This document shows positions 48,125-58,109 of a stretch of DNA of 64,000 nt, in pieces. The notes under the pieces were generated by a model. It was not told where the DNA came from. It ran no database searches and saw only the letters and a list, made by a program, of their open reading frames with translations. This DNA is from Vallitalea pronyensis (lineage in GTDB: Bacteria; Bacillota; Clostridia; Lachnospirales; Vallitaleaceae), in assembly GCF_018141445.1 (NCBI RefSeq), contig NZ_CP058649.1:3987001-4051000 (forward strand), read 5' to 3'. The stretch's first letter is position 1; every line of letters starts with the position of its first letter. The position numbers and the translations under genes are program-made.

Positions 48125-49057
48125 TTACTCCTGTTTTTTATTGTTCTTTTCCACATACTTTGTAATAAATCTTTCAATCTCTTGTTGGTACATTTCTGGG
48201 TCTTCTGTATAGGCCATGGCATGACCGCCTTTTTCTACCCAATACATATGTTTGCTATCTCTTTTTTTATCATATAGTTCTTGAGACATCTCAGGTGGGA
48301 TATACATGTCTTCTTTTGTATTAATAAACAGGATAGGGGATGTTATCTTATGGACATGATCTATGGGTCTTACATCTTTTAATGAAAACCCTGACCGAAG
48401 CCGTATGGCCATATCACCAATACCAACGATAAACTTCCTAGCAAAGCTTGGCACATGTTTGAAATCATATTGGACACGATACCTTGCTTCCTCATAAAAA
48501 TCACTGTAAGGACAATCCACAATATAAAAATCTGCTCCATCCTCTATAGAACCTGCGTACATCAATGCAATACCAGCTCCCATGGAAACACCATGGATGC
48601 CAATATGACTATCGTTCCCATATGTATCTTTTATATAAGCCATAATCTTTTGTAGGTCATATCGCTCATAATAGCCATAGGATATATCATGTCCACCACT
48701 TTCACCGTGATACCGACTATCCATGGCTATGACATTATATCCCATCTTTAAGAAAAGTGCAATATACCCATGCCCATATTCTTTTGAACATGTGACACCG
48801 TGAACAACAACCATAAACTTTTTCTCCTGTGAATCTTGACAAAAAGCATGTCCAATGAGTTTATAGCCATAATCAGACACCAGTTCAATTTTTTTACCTT
48901 GATGATCGTCTACTAAATTTTTATATTGTAATCGTTGCTCTTCATCATCATCCTGTGTATACGTATTACGTATAACCTTCTGTGAAAAATAATAACCTAA
49001 ACCGGCTATACCAGCCAAGACGGATGTAAAGAGTGCTAATCGCTTTTTCATGGACAT
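48125..49057 (-). CDS. Membrane-anchored alpha/beta hydrolase
   Basis: 310 residues. N-terminal hydrophobic segment (about 8-25), then HGVTCSKEYGHGYIA (oxyanion), HGVSMGAGIALMYAG with the nucleophile Ser, and GGHAMAYTEDPEMY with the catalytic His near the end. Family members are carboxyl esterases or peptidases of the YqkD type. Lies between comEC and holA; no link in function is visible. Confidence 0.8.
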   Translation of the reverse strand: MSMKKRLALFTSVLAGIAGLGYYFSQKVIRNTYTQDDDEEQRLQYKNLVDDHQGKKIELVSDYGYKLIGHAFCQDSQEKKFMVVVHGVTCSKEYGHGYIALFLKMGYNVIAMDSRYHGESGGHDISYGYYERYDLQKIMAYIKDTYGNDSHIGIHGVSMGAGIALMYAGSIEDGADFYIVDCPYSDFYEEARYRVQYDFKHVPSFARKFIVGIGDMAIRLRSGFSLKDVRPIDHVHKITSPILFINTKEDMYIPPEMSQELYDKKRDSKHMYWVEKGGHAMAYTEDPEMYQQEIERFITKYVEKNNKKQE

Positions 49058-49082
49058 ATTTCCTTCCGTAATTGTATCTATT

Positions 49083-51488
49083 TCATTTTTTCTTAATATG
49101 AAGGGCTAATGGATAATAATCCTCCCGTTTTGTCATATGGGTTCGAATACCCATATGATAACCATCTGTTTTTATCATCACTGCGCCATCTTCAGCAGTA
49201 TGATAGAGAGATACACCCAACTCTTTGTACCTGTCTATGATGTCTTGATGAGGATGTCCATAAACATTATCTCTGCCAGCACTTATAATTGCTATGGCAG
49301 GATTAACATGATGAACAAACTTTTCTGAGGAAGAGGTCCTTGAACCATGGTGGGGTACTTTTATTATATCACTCTGTAAGCTATCTGCAAGCTTTTGATG
49401 CAGTAATTCTTCTGCTTCTTCCTCAATATCACCTGTCAATAAACTGCGAAATCCTCTATAATCAATTGCAAGAACTAAAGAATAGGCATTATTGTTTTTA
49501 TAACGTTGGGTATTCTTAGTGGGATATATGGCTTCCATTGAAACCTCTCCTACATCTAACACATCCCCTGTCTGCATATAACTAATAGGTACGTGCTTTT
49601 GAGAAGCTTTAGCCAGGAGTTTATTCAAGAGCATGTCCTCATCTTTTTTATCCTTGTAACCATAGGGCACAATTAGTCGCTTTACGGTAAAATAGTCCAT
49701 TAATTCAATAAGTCCGCCTACATGGTCTTGATCACTATGGGTCATGACGATACTTTCTATGTGACTTATACCATGGTATTTTAAAAAAGGTCTTACGGTA
49801 TAATACCCTGTATCTGGCGCTAAAGGATCTTTCTTTCTATTGCCACCACCATCAACAACAAAAGCATGTTTACTCGGTGTTATGATAACGGTACTGTCCC
49901 CTTGACCGATTGCTAGATGTGTCATCTGTAAAGGTCGAGGCTGTATACTTAATATCAACGTTACAATACCAAAAAAAATTGCATTAGCATACATGTATTT
50001 TTTCCATTGACGCCATGTAATCTTGGGGTTTTTAATCATAGCAATGAGTACAATACAGATAATGATGCATATCAAATGCGGCCACGATGGACGTCCAATG
50101 GTAACGGTATGATAAGGTAGTTCCCCAACCCACTGGGTGATAACATCGTATAGCATGAAGATGTAATAAACAATTCCTATGCATAATTTACCAAAGATCA
50201 TGGATATGGAGCCCAATAGCAAAGCAAGAAATCCCATGAGTACAACAATGGTCATCAGGGGCACAACCAATAGATTAACACCAATGCCATAGAGTTGTAT
50301 CTCATAATAATTGTAGAGTATGACCGGCAATGTACCAAGGGTTGCCCCTATGCTAACATTCACAAGACTTATGATGCTGTTGTTTTTTTTATTATATAAT
50401 CCATTAAGGGCTGGTAAACAGGTCACAATACCTATAACGGACGAAAAAGATAACAAAAAACCAATATCCCATAAATACAATGGATTGATGATTAATAGGA
50501 CCATAGCTGCTATAGCAAGGGATGAATAGACATCATAGTTTCTCCCAAATAAGTATGCCATTAAACCAACAATTAGCATAAAAGATGCCCGAACAGTGGA
50601 AATACTTCCACCTGTCAACATACAATAAAAGACTAAAAATAAGACGGTTAGCCATAGCGCTCGTTTCTTGGCAATAAAGCACGTCATAAGATGGAATAGA
50701 CCATAGCCAATGATACCCACATGTAAGCCTGAAATGGCTAATACATGAGCGATACCTGCCTTCGTAAACTGATCTTTGGTTTCTCTGGTCATACCGGATT
50801 TATCCCCTAATAACATGGCTTTCATCAGTTGTGCTTCTTCATGTGGCAGCAGCCGTTCATAAATAGTCGTGGCTCTATACCTTAGGTTGTATAAGCCTCT
50901 CCTAATGGTATATGGAATACGGCTAATATAGCCTGCTCCATCGTCCTCTAATTGATAGCTCTTCATGTAACATTTATAATGAATGCCCCTTATGTTATAA
51001 TACAGCTTTTCATTAAACCCACCGGGGTTTTCAGAAGGCCATAATTTAATGAGCTTTCCTGTCACACGAACCCTATGACCGATGCTAACATCCTGAAGGC
51101 CACTACCATACACTTTTATGCGAAGGTTCTTTTTATATGTCTTATTTCCCACTGTTATCTCAGACACATCTAGCAGCAAATGACCTTCTCCTGCTTCTAT
51201 TGCCATATCTTGAATAGTGCCCACCAACTGGCTTTCTACGCTATTGAAAGATGCCATGTCTCCAGGGTATTCATATGATTTTACATGACCATTTATATGG
51301 AGATACGCAAAAAAACATATCAATGGAAACAGTATAATAGGCTTCCAATAATATGTCTTATAGAGCAATACACTCACACATGTCATGATAGCAAATATGC
51401 CAATACTAATATACCAGTCTTTGACTGTATAACCTACCCACAGGCCAATAAGATAATAACCTATCATCCACATAGCTGGTCGTTTCAT
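49083..51488 (-). CDS. comEC: DNA uptake channel ComEC
   Basis: 801 residues. N-terminal membrane helices and the OB-fold-like DUF4131 region, then the multi-helix competence domain (about 230-500, with LAISGLHVGIIGYGLFHLM), and a C-terminal beta-lactamase-like domain with IVMTHSDQDHVGGL. It forms the channel moving ssDNA into the cell. comEA lies several genes away here. Confidence 0.93.
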   Translation of the reverse strand: MKRPAMWMIGYYLIGLWVGYTVKDWYISIGIFAIMTCVSVLLYKTYYWKPIILFPLICFFAYLHINGHVKSYEYPGDMASFNSVESQLVGTIQDMAIEAGEGHLLLDVSEITVGNKTYKKNLRIKVYGSGLQDVSIGHRVRVTGKLIKLWPSENPGGFNEKLYYNIRGIHYKCYMKSYQLEDDGAGYISRIPYTIRRGLYNLRYRATTIYERLLPHEEAQLMKAMLLGDKSGMTRETKDQFTKAGIAHVLAISGLHVGIIGYGLFHLMTCFIAKKRALWLTVLFLVFYCMLTGGSISTVRASFMLIVGLMAYLFGRNYDVYSSLAIAAMVLLIINPLYLWDIGFLLSFSSVIGIVTCLPALNGLYNKKNNSIISLVNVSIGATLGTLPVILYNYYEIQLYGIGVNLLVVPLMTIVVLMGFLALLLGSISMIFGKLCIGIVYYIFMLYDVITQWVGELPYHTVTIGRPSWPHLICIIICIVLIAMIKNPKITWRQWKKYMYANAIFFGIVTLILSIQPRPLQMTHLAIGQGDSTVIITPSKHAFVVDGGGNRKKDPLAPDTGYYTVRPFLKYHGISHIESIVMTHSDQDHVGGLIELMDYFTVKRLIVPYGYKDKKDEDMLLNKLLAKASQKHVPISYMQTGDVLDVGEVSMEAIYPTKNTQRYKNNNAYSLVLAIDYRGFRSLLTGDIEEEAEELLHQKLADSLQSDIIKVPHHGSRTSSSEKFVHHVNPAIAIISAGRDNVYGHPHQDIIDRYKELGVSLYHTAEDGAVMIKTDGYHMGIRTHMTKREDYYPLALHIKKK

Positions 51489-51528
51489 GTGCTTATTCCC
51501 CCTGTGTATAGTACAAAGCGATAAAATA

Positions 51529-51557
51529 GGGCTGTCTCACATATCATCAGACAGCCC
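51529..51557 (-). terminator. Terminator after the GerMN gene
   Basis: GGGCTGTCT pairs with AGACAGCCC; the minus strand then has CCCTATTTTATC. It ends the response-regulator/kinase/GerMN transcript. Confidence 0.7.
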
Positions 51558-51565
51558 CAAATGTA

Positions 51566-52507
51566 TTAGTCTGTAATAACAATGTCCAAGTTTCTTTCAA
51601 AAAGCGTATCAAAAGCAATGTGCCCTTTAAATACAGCTTGTTTTTCTCCCTCGATTAAAAATTGGACTTTTTTAATGTCTGGCAACTCAGTAAGTGTATT
51701 AACAATTGAATATATGGTTAGGTTTTCTCCTGTAGATCCACCAGGATGTTTCGTGATAAAGTCATTATTAAAATCAACATAACATACTCCTTCACTGATG
51801 GACGTACTAATAACTTTAGTGCCTTCAGGGATTGTACTTACTTCATCTTCATTATTAGGTCCTTCTAATAGAAGATTAAGTACAGTCTTCTCTAATGGTT
51901 CATTAGGATTAACCTCTATTTCAACTTCATGGGGTACCAATCCAGATGCATCTACCGTTGCAAAATATAACATCACTTTTCTAACGGTTTTTGGTTCTTT
52001 TTCTGGATCACCAAGTACTAATTGTTCCTTCGTCATAGGGCTCATGGGTTTACCATCTGTACCTTTTAACGGTATATCATTCACTTGAAAACTCACAGCA
52101 TCAATGTAACTTAAATTTGTCAGTGAACTGGCTAGAGAAGTACGACAGATTGTTTCATCACTTGCTTCCATCTTATTATAGTCTTCAGAGAAGTTAAGAT
52201 TCACTTGTGCCCCGTCAAAAGCTACATCTTTCAGAACAATATCGGTTGGTATGGTACTTACTACATCTTGGTCTTCAATACCATTTTGTAGGAATGCAAA
52301 TATTTCCCTAACAACTTCTTCTTTTCCTACACTCTGAATAGTAACCTCTTTTTCAATCCATTTATTATCATTACTACTCTTTAATGTAATCATTTCTGTT
52401 TTTAAATCAGGCGTTTTATCTGTGCTTTCTGTTTTTTTATTACCACACCCGGTGATTAACATCAGTATGAACAAACACAAAAAACAAATACGAATAATTT
52501 TCCCCAA
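51566..52507 (-). CDS. GerMN-domain lipoprotein
   Basis: 313 residues. Signal sequence FLCLFILMLITGCGNKK with lipobox Cys. Two GerMN domains, about 60-155 and 180-300, each ending in a strand like VDFNNDF or NLNFSEDY. In B. subtilis GerM is needed for sporulation and germination. It follows a sensor kinase/regulator pair with no gap, so is likely controlled with it. Confidence 0.85.
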   Translation of the reverse strand: MGKIIRICFLCLFILMLITGCGNKKTESTDKTPDLKTEMITLKSSNDNKWIEKEVTIQSVGKEEVVREIFAFLQNGIEDQDVVSTIPTDIVLKDVAFDGAQVNLNFSEDYNKMEASDETICRTSLASSLTNLSYIDAVSFQVNDIPLKGTDGKPMSPMTKEQLVLGDPEKEPKTVRKVMLYFATVDASGLVPHEVEIEVNPNEPLEKTVLNLLLEGPNNEDEVSTIPEGTKVISTSISEGVCYVDFNNDFITKHPGGSTGENLTIYSIVNTLTELPDIKKVQFLIEGEKQAVFKGHIAFDTLFERNLDIVITD

Positions 52508-52529
52508 TTATAACACCTCCAGTGAAATT

Positions 52530-53981
52530 CTAGGATTCATTCTTTTCTGCAAGTGGCCGTCTGAGTGGAATACTCATCTCAAAAGTTGTACCGATACCGA
52601 CCTGACTACTACATCGAACAAATCCTTGATGCATTAATATAGCTTGGTGTGTAATCGATAATCCAAGCCCTGTACCCCCTGTTTCCCTCGAACGTGTTTT
52701 ATCAACTCGGTAAAATCGCTGAAATACTTTGTTCACGCTATCTTCTGGTATACCAATACCTGTATCTTCAACTGTCAAACGTGCATTTTTATAATCAGAA
52801 TTCAACTTTACCATAATGGACCCGTATTCTTTATTGTATTTAATAGCATTTTCAATTAAGTTTGTAATGGCTAGGGCTATCTTTGTCTTATCAACTTCTG
52901 CAATGACTTCACGATAACTTTCAAAAACCATTTCTACACCTTTTATATCGGCTAAAGGCTTTAATCGCTTCATAATTGATTCTACCAATATGTTGAGATT
53001 GGTTTCGCTTACATTCAACTCATTTTCTTTTTTATCTAAAGTAACCAAAGTCAGTAAATCATCAATAATAATGGTTTCTCTTTCAATTTCCTGACTGATA
53101 TCTTCAAAAAACTCTTTGTATAATTCTTTTGGCGCATCTGGCTGCATTAATAAGGATTCAGCCAATACTTTTACTGAGCTAAGTGGTGTTTTTAGCTCAT
53201 GTGAAACGTTAGCAACAAACTGTCGTCTGGTTTCGTCAATACGTTCTAACTTATCTGTCATATGGTTAAAGGCTGTACCAATTTCCTCAATCTCATAATT
53301 GCCTTTTATATCAATCTTCTCATCTAAGTTGCCATCGGTAATTTTATTAATACTAACCAATAACCTTTTGAATGGCTTTGTAATGATACCTGAGAAATAA
53401 TAACTCAATATAAAAATCAGTATAAAAAGCGCAATCATAATCATATAGGATACACTTTTTTGCTCATTAATGGTTTTCGTAATATCAGCATACGTACTTG
53501 TTAACAACGTAACACCTGATACTTCGCCTTTCTTACCATCTGTTGGTATAATGGGAACAAGCACTTTTATAATATCTTCTTCCCTGCTACTGTATGTTGG
53601 TGTATTCCCCTTCAGGGTATCGATGACGTCTTCTGTGGCATACGCTTTATCAACATCTCTTTGGTTAGAATCATAAACCACATAACCTCTTTTATCTAAT
53701 ATCAGCATACGTTCATATTCATAGCTTTCTAGCTTACTAGCGTATTCAGTGATATTTGTACTATCCTTATCCAGTCCTTTTACTGTTAAATTCGTCGAAA
53801 TAATGTTTGCTTGCCTACGCATGGTTTTTATTTTCTCAGCCACATAATAATTCTCAAGGGTGTTAAACAAAATATTGGTAAGCAGTAATAATGGTATCAT
53901 ACTTACTAATGCAAAAGCAACAAATATTTTAAATCGGACGCTCCTAAACAGTTTTTTTGTTCTGATAATAATAACCAACAC
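52530..53981 (-). CDS. Sensor histidine kinase
   Basis: 483 residues. Membrane helices about 15-38 and 180-205 enclose an extracellular single-Cache-like sensor; HAMP follows (YYFSGIITKPFKRLL). HisKA box FVANVSHELKTPLSSVK with the phospho-His, HATPase boxes NLIENAIKYN, DTGIGIPEDS and ETGGTGLGLSI. Organised like WalK/PhoR. It overlaps the response regulator gene and forms a pair with it. Downstream GerMN lipoprotein is probably part of the regulated set. The first codon is GTG. Confidence 0.92.
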   Translation of the reverse strand: MLVIIIRTKKLFRSVRFKIFVAFALVSMIPLLLLTNILFNTLENYYVAEKIKTMRRQANIISTNLTVKGLDKDSTNITEYASKLESYEYERMLILDKRGYVVYDSNQRDVDKAYATEDVIDTLKGNTPTYSSREEDIIKVLVPIIPTDGKKGEVSGVTLLTSTYADITKTINEQKSVSYMIMIALFILIFILSYYFSGIITKPFKRLLVSINKITDGNLDEKIDIKGNYEIEEIGTAFNHMTDKLERIDETRRQFVANVSHELKTPLSSVKVLAESLLMQPDAPKELYKEFFEDISQEIERETIIIDDLLTLVTLDKKENELNVSETNLNILVESIMKRLKPLADIKGVEMVFESYREVIAEVDKTKIALAITNLIENAIKYNKEYGSIMVKLNSDYKNARLTVEDTGIGIPEDSVNKVFQRFYRVDKTRSRETGGTGLGLSITHQAILMHQGFVRCSSQVGIGTTFEMSIPLRRPLAEKNES

Positions 53982-54645
53982 CCCACTTAGTATGAATAAA
54001 CTTGGGCTCGCTTGGATTTGGCTCTACTTTTTCTCTTAGTCTTCTCACATGAACATCTACTGTTCTTACATCACCGGGATAATCATATCCCCATACAATA
54101 TTTAATAGGTTTTCTCTACTGTATACTTTGTTGGGATGCTTACTAAAGAGCTCTAATAGGTCAAACTCCTTAGCCGTTAAATTAATTTCATTGTCATTCA
54201 TGTACACACGTCTACTGTCACAATCAATTTTTAATTCTCCTGAATTAATCACGGATTCGGATGAACCATCATTGTAGTCCGTTTTCATTCTTCGAAGAAC
54301 TGCTTTCATTCTAGCTTTTAATTCCAGAATGTTAAAAGGTTTGGTCATATAATCATCAGCCCCATATTCAAGACCAAGGATTTTATCCATATCTTCACCC
54401 TTAGCCGTTAACATGATAATAGGCACGTTGGAAAACTCACGTATCTGCCTGCAAACACTTAAGCCATCTAAGCCCGGCAGCATAACATCTAATACGATTA
54501 AGTCATACTCATTATCCTTAGCTAATTCATAAGCCTCTTCCCCGTCATACGCTACATCTACTTTCATGTCTTCCTGTTCTAAACTAAATTTGATACCTTT
54601 CACAATTAACTTCTCATCATCTACCACTAATATCCTCTTAGACAT
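53944..54645 (-). CDS. OmpR/PhoB-family response regulator
   Basis: 233 residues from the ATG at 54645 (GAGGTGG upstream; a longer reading adds three residues). Receiver with KRILVVDDEKLIVKG, IVLDVMLPGLDG (phospho-Asp) and MTKPFNILELKARM; DNA-binding winged helix with LTAKEFDLLELFSKHPNKV and VDVHVRRLREKVE. Its kinase gene overlaps it. Targets not visible. Confidence 0.94.
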   Translation of the reverse strand: MSKRILVVDDEKLIVKGIKFSLEQEDMKVDVAYDGEEAYELAKDNEYDLIVLDVMLPGLDGLSVCRQIREFSNVPIIMLTAKGEDMDKILGLEYGADDYMTKPFNILELKARMKAVLRRMKTDYNDGSSESVINSGELKIDCDSRRVYMNDNEINLTAKEFDLLELFSKHPNKVYSRENLLNIVWGYDYPGDVRTVDVHVRRLREKVEPNPSEPKFIHTKWGVGYYYQNKKTV

Positions 54646-54655
54646 ATAAGCCACC

Positions 54656-55267
54656 TCACTTAACTATTATGAAATCTTTAATTTTCTGAAATAACCCTTC
54701 CTTTATACCACTTACTAGCATAATATCCTCTTTGGATTGAAATGGACCATTTTCTTTTCTATATGTAACAATAAGCTCAGCTCTTGACTCCCCAACACCG
54801 CTTAGCTCCATAAGTTCAGATGCTGAAGCTGTGTTGATATTAATGTAGTCAGATGCTTCTCCTTTTGTTTCAAATGCGCCATCTTCTATCTGCTGTTCTG
54901 TTGGAAAGGTAATCTGTTCCCCATCCTGAATCTCTCTTGCCAAATTAACATAGTCTGTAGCTGCATCTTCTACCAAACCTCCTGCTAATGCAAGCGCATC
55001 AAAAACCCTGGCACCTTCTTCAACCTCATATACGCCTTCGTTTTTCACAGCTCCACATATATGCACGATGATTGTGTTCTTTTCATCTTCTTCATGAACC
55101 ATTAATGGATCTTCTTGCTCACGAATAGATGTAACCGCTTCCTGCTGGCTATCCCTATCATCTTCTATCTTGATGTCTACATGCTCTGCCTTATGACTGT
55201 ATACAATCCCCATAATGATGACAAATGTTCCAAAGGCTATATAATATAATAATTTTTGCTTCATCAT
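54656..55267 (-). CDS. comEA: Competence DNA-binding protein ComEA
   Basis: 203 residues. N-terminal membrane anchor; SLBB region with VHICGAVKNEGVYEVEEGAR; C-terminal helix-hairpin-helix pair with ININTASASELMELSGVGES. Receives dsDNA for uptake with ComEC. Just upstream of the response regulator gene. Confidence 0.92.
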   Translation of the reverse strand: MMKQKLLYYIAFGTFVIIMGIVYSHKAEHVDIKIEDDRDSQQEAVTSIREQEDPLMVHEEDEKNTIIVHICGAVKNEGVYEVEEGARVFDALALAGGLVEDAATDYVNLAREIQDGEQITFPTEQQIEDGAFETKGEASDYININTASASELMELSGVGESRAELIVTYRKENGPFQSKEDIMLVSGIKEGLFQKIKDFIIVK

Positions 55268-55352
55268 TATACCTCTCTTACGGATGTTCTACATCATGTG
55301 CGAAAAAATATAACCATGAATCCCCTATCACAATCTATCGCGTATGCTGCCT

Positions 55353-55805
55353 TTAGTATTTTCTTTTAATACGTGTGCCATAATCAATGATATAGCGGTT
55401 ATATTCCTGATCCATTAGTTTTGAACTAAACATAAAATCTGCTGTTGCCACATTCATGGCTACTGGAATATCATATAAAACAGCAATACGCAATAATGCT
55501 TTTACATCTGGGTCATGGGGCTGCGCCTCTAACGGATCCCAAAAAAACACAAGAAAATCAATATCTTTTTCAATGATCCTGGAACCAATTTGTTGGTCAC
55601 CGCCTAATGGACCACTTTTATATCGTCTAACAGGTAGATTCGTTTCTTTGGCTATGATGTTACCTGTTGTACCTGTTCCATATAAAAAATGTTCTGCTAA
55701 CTTCTTTTTATTTTTTACAACCCACTCCACCAAATCTTTCTTTCGGTTATCATGGGCTACTAAAGCAATGTTTTTTTGCTTTTTCATCCTTACCATTTCA
55801 GACAT
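55353..55805 (-). CDS. mgsA: Methylglyoxal synthase
   Basis: 150 residues. Phosphate and substrate sites GTGTTGNI, RRYKSGPLGGDQQIGSR (catalytic Asp) and FWDPLEAQPHDPD (His). Converts dihydroxyacetone phosphate to methylglyoxal, bypassing lower glycolysis when phosphate is short. Start at 55805 with AGGAGGAAG upstream. Confidence 0.93.
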   Translation of the reverse strand: MSEMVRMKKQKNIALVAHDNRKKDLVEWVVKNKKKLAEHFLYGTGTTGNIIAKETNLPVRRYKSGPLGGDQQIGSRIIEKDIDFLVFFWDPLEAQPHDPDVKALLRIAVLYDIPVAMNVATADFMFSSKLMDQEYNRYIIDYGTRIKRKY

Positions 55806-55891
55806 ATATGTCTTCCTCCTAATTTTATCAAGTCATCTTTCTGAAGGTTTTACTAAAAACCTATTATTTATTGTACCTAAAGTTTGGCTTA

Positions 55892-55919
55892 TTGACAATG
55901 CATTTAACAAAAATATAAT
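55892..55919 (+). promoter_or_regulatory. Promoter of nadE
   Basis: TTGACA, 16-base spacer, TATAAT: a strong sigma-A promoter about 160 bases before the nadE start. Confidence 0.85.
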
Positions 55920-56080
55920 ATTTTGTGTGTATACACTGGACAAATTGTGGTAAAATAAACCAGTAAAACATAAAATGAGGTTTACACCTCGTCCCGCAAA
56001 GCGGATTCATGATAACGTTATTCATTATTATAACATCGTCATGTTACACATATATTACGATAAAAACTGGAGTGATAAAC

Positions 56081-58024
56081 ATGATTAATAATGGTTTTAT
56101 ACGTGTCGGCACAGGTTCACCAGCTACAAAAGTTGCCGATGTGACTTATAATACGCAACAGATTAAGCACTTGGTGGATGATGCACAATCAAAGGGTATA
56201 TCGGTTCTTATACTACCAGAACTATGCATCACAGGCTATACATGTGCTGATCTATTTTTTCAAGAAGCACTCATCACAAGCAGTATGGCAAAACTCATCG
56301 AATTAAAAGACTACTCCCATAACAAGGATATACTATTTGTTGTTGGGTTACCCTTACGTTATAAACATGGACTCTATAACTGTGCAGCTGCTGTTTACAA
56401 TGGGCATATATTGGGTATCGTACCCAAAACCTATCTCCCAAACTACAATGAATTTTATGAAGCTCGTTGGTTTGCCTCCAGTGAAACATTACTAGAAGAT
56501 ACCATTAAAGTTGGGGATGACATGGTACCCTTTGGCACATCAATTTTATTTAGACATCATCAGATGCATCATTTATGTATTGGCATTGAAATATGCGAAG
56601 ACCTTTGGTCCCCATTGCCACCCAGTACCCTCCATGCCATCAACGGTGCAACGCTTATTCTTAACCCCTCAGCCAGTAATGATCTGGTTGGTAAAAGTTC
56701 TTACAGAAAATCCTTAGTGGCCTCACAATCTGCAAAAACCATTACGGCATATGCCTATGCATCAGCAGGATTTGGTGAATCCACCACGGATTTAGTCTAT
56801 GGTGGTCAGTGTTTAATCTATGAAAATGGTACAAAATTAAATGAAAATGAGCGTTTTCAACTAAAAACAACTTTGGTTTATTCCGATGTAGACTTAGAAC
56901 GTCTTATGCATGATCGTATGCGAATGACGACTTATTCCAATCATCTCGCTGCACACTTTCAGACCCCCTATACTTATGTACCCTTTGATATGCCTCTAAC
57001 AACCCAAGACCCTATAAAACGGTTTATTGACCCACAACCATTCGTACCAAGCAACCCTCGCAAACGAAGCGCAAGGTGTGAAGAAATATTCTCTATCCAA
57101 ACCTTAGGACTTGCTAAACGTATCGACCACATAGGTTGTGAAAAAGTGATATTGGGGATTTCAGGTGGACTTGATTCCACTTTAGCCCTTCTTGTATGTG
57201 CCATGACTTATGATCTATTAGGTAAAGACAGAAAAAATATATTGGGAGTTACCATGCCTGGTTTTGGTACCACAGACCGTACGTATAATAATGCTATTGA
57301 ACTGATGAAACATCTGGGGGTTACCATTCGAGAGATCTCCATAAAAGATGCGTGTATGCAGCATTTTAAAGACATTAACCATGACCCTGCTGTTCATGAT
57401 ATTACCTTTGAAAATGTTCAAGCAAGAGAAAGGACACAAATCCTGATGGACCTTTCTAACGCAGAAAATGGTATCGTTATCGGTACGGGGGACTTATCGG
57501 AAATGGCTCTAGGCTGGGCTACCTATAACGGGGATCATATGGCCATGTACAGTGTCAATACAACCATACCCAAAACCCTTGTACGTTATCTGGTACAATG
57601 GGTTACAGATTATAAAGTTGGTGAAAACGCAAAAGGGGTTTTAATGGATATACTGGATACCCCTGTAAGCCCAGAACTACTGCCACCTGATCCTAAAACA
57701 GGTCAAATTAAGCAAAAAACGGAAGAAACCGTAGGTCCTTATGAATTACATGATTTTATCTTATATCATGTACTGCGCTTTGGTTTTTCACCAAGTAAAA
57801 TATACCGATTAGCTGTTCAGAGTTTTCAAGGTAAGTATTCGGATAGTACCATTAAACATTGGATGCAAGTTTTCTATAAACGATTCTTTATGCATCAATT
57901 TAAACGTTCCTGTTTCCCAGATGGTCCAAAAGTTGGCTCTATATGCTTATCACCTCGAGGTGACTTACGTATGCCAAGTGATGCTGTGGCTCAGGTTTGG
58001 TTGGATGATTTAAATAACATATAA
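56081..58024 (+). CDS. nadE: Glutamine-dependent NAD+ synthetase
   Basis: About 647 residues from the ATG at 56081 (GGAGTG upstream; an earlier ATG at 56009 adds an unlike N-terminus). Nitrilase-like glutaminase domain with ILPELCITGYT (Glu), VPKTYLPNYNEFYEARW (Lys) and CIGIEICEDLW (Cys); synthetase domain with LGISGGLDSTLALLV PP-loop. Makes NAD+ from nicotinate adenine dinucleotide, ATP and Gln-derived ammonia. Confidence 0.95.
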   Translation: MINNGFIRVGTGSPATKVADVTYNTQQIKHLVDDAQSKGISVLILPELCITGYTCADLFFQEALITSSMAKLIELKDYSHNKDILFVVGLPLRYKHGLYNCAAAVYNGHILGIVPKTYLPNYNEFYEARWFASSETLLEDTIKVGDDMVPFGTSILFRHHQMHHLCIGIEICEDLWSPLPPSTLHAINGATLILNPSASNDLVGKSSYRKSLVASQSAKTITAYAYASAGFGESTTDLVYGGQCLIYENGTKLNENERFQLKTTLVYSDVDLERLMHDRMRMTTYSNHLAAHFQTPYTYVPFDMPLTTQDPIKRFIDPQPFVPSNPRKRSARCEEIFSIQTLGLAKRIDHIGCEKVILGISGGLDSTLALLVCAMTYDLLGKDRKNILGVTMPGFGTTDRTYNNAIELMKHLGVTIREISIKDACMQHFKDINHDPAVHDITFENVQARERTQILMDLSNAENGIVIGTGDLSEMALGWATYNGDHMAMYSVNTTIPKTLVRYLVQWVTDYKVGENAKGVLMDILDTPVSPELLPPDPKTGQIKQKTEETVGPYELHDFILYHVLRFGFSPSKIYRLAVQSFQGKYSDSTIKHWMQVFYKRFFMHQFKRSCFPDGPKVGSICLSPRGDLRMPSDAVAQVWLDDLNNI

Positions 58025-58032
58025 TCATAATA

Positions 58033-58092
58033 GAGGCTGTTTTTTCCAGTATGATCTTATTCATAAATACGTCATACTGGAACAAACAGCCC
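58033..58092. terminator. Terminator between nadE and coiled-coil gene
   Basis: Outer arms AGGCTGTT / AACAGCC and inner arms CCAGTATGA / TCATACTGG nest as one long stem; it sits where the two genes converge. Confidence 0.75.
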
Positions 58093-58109
58093 CTTATTAT
58101 TTTACGTGA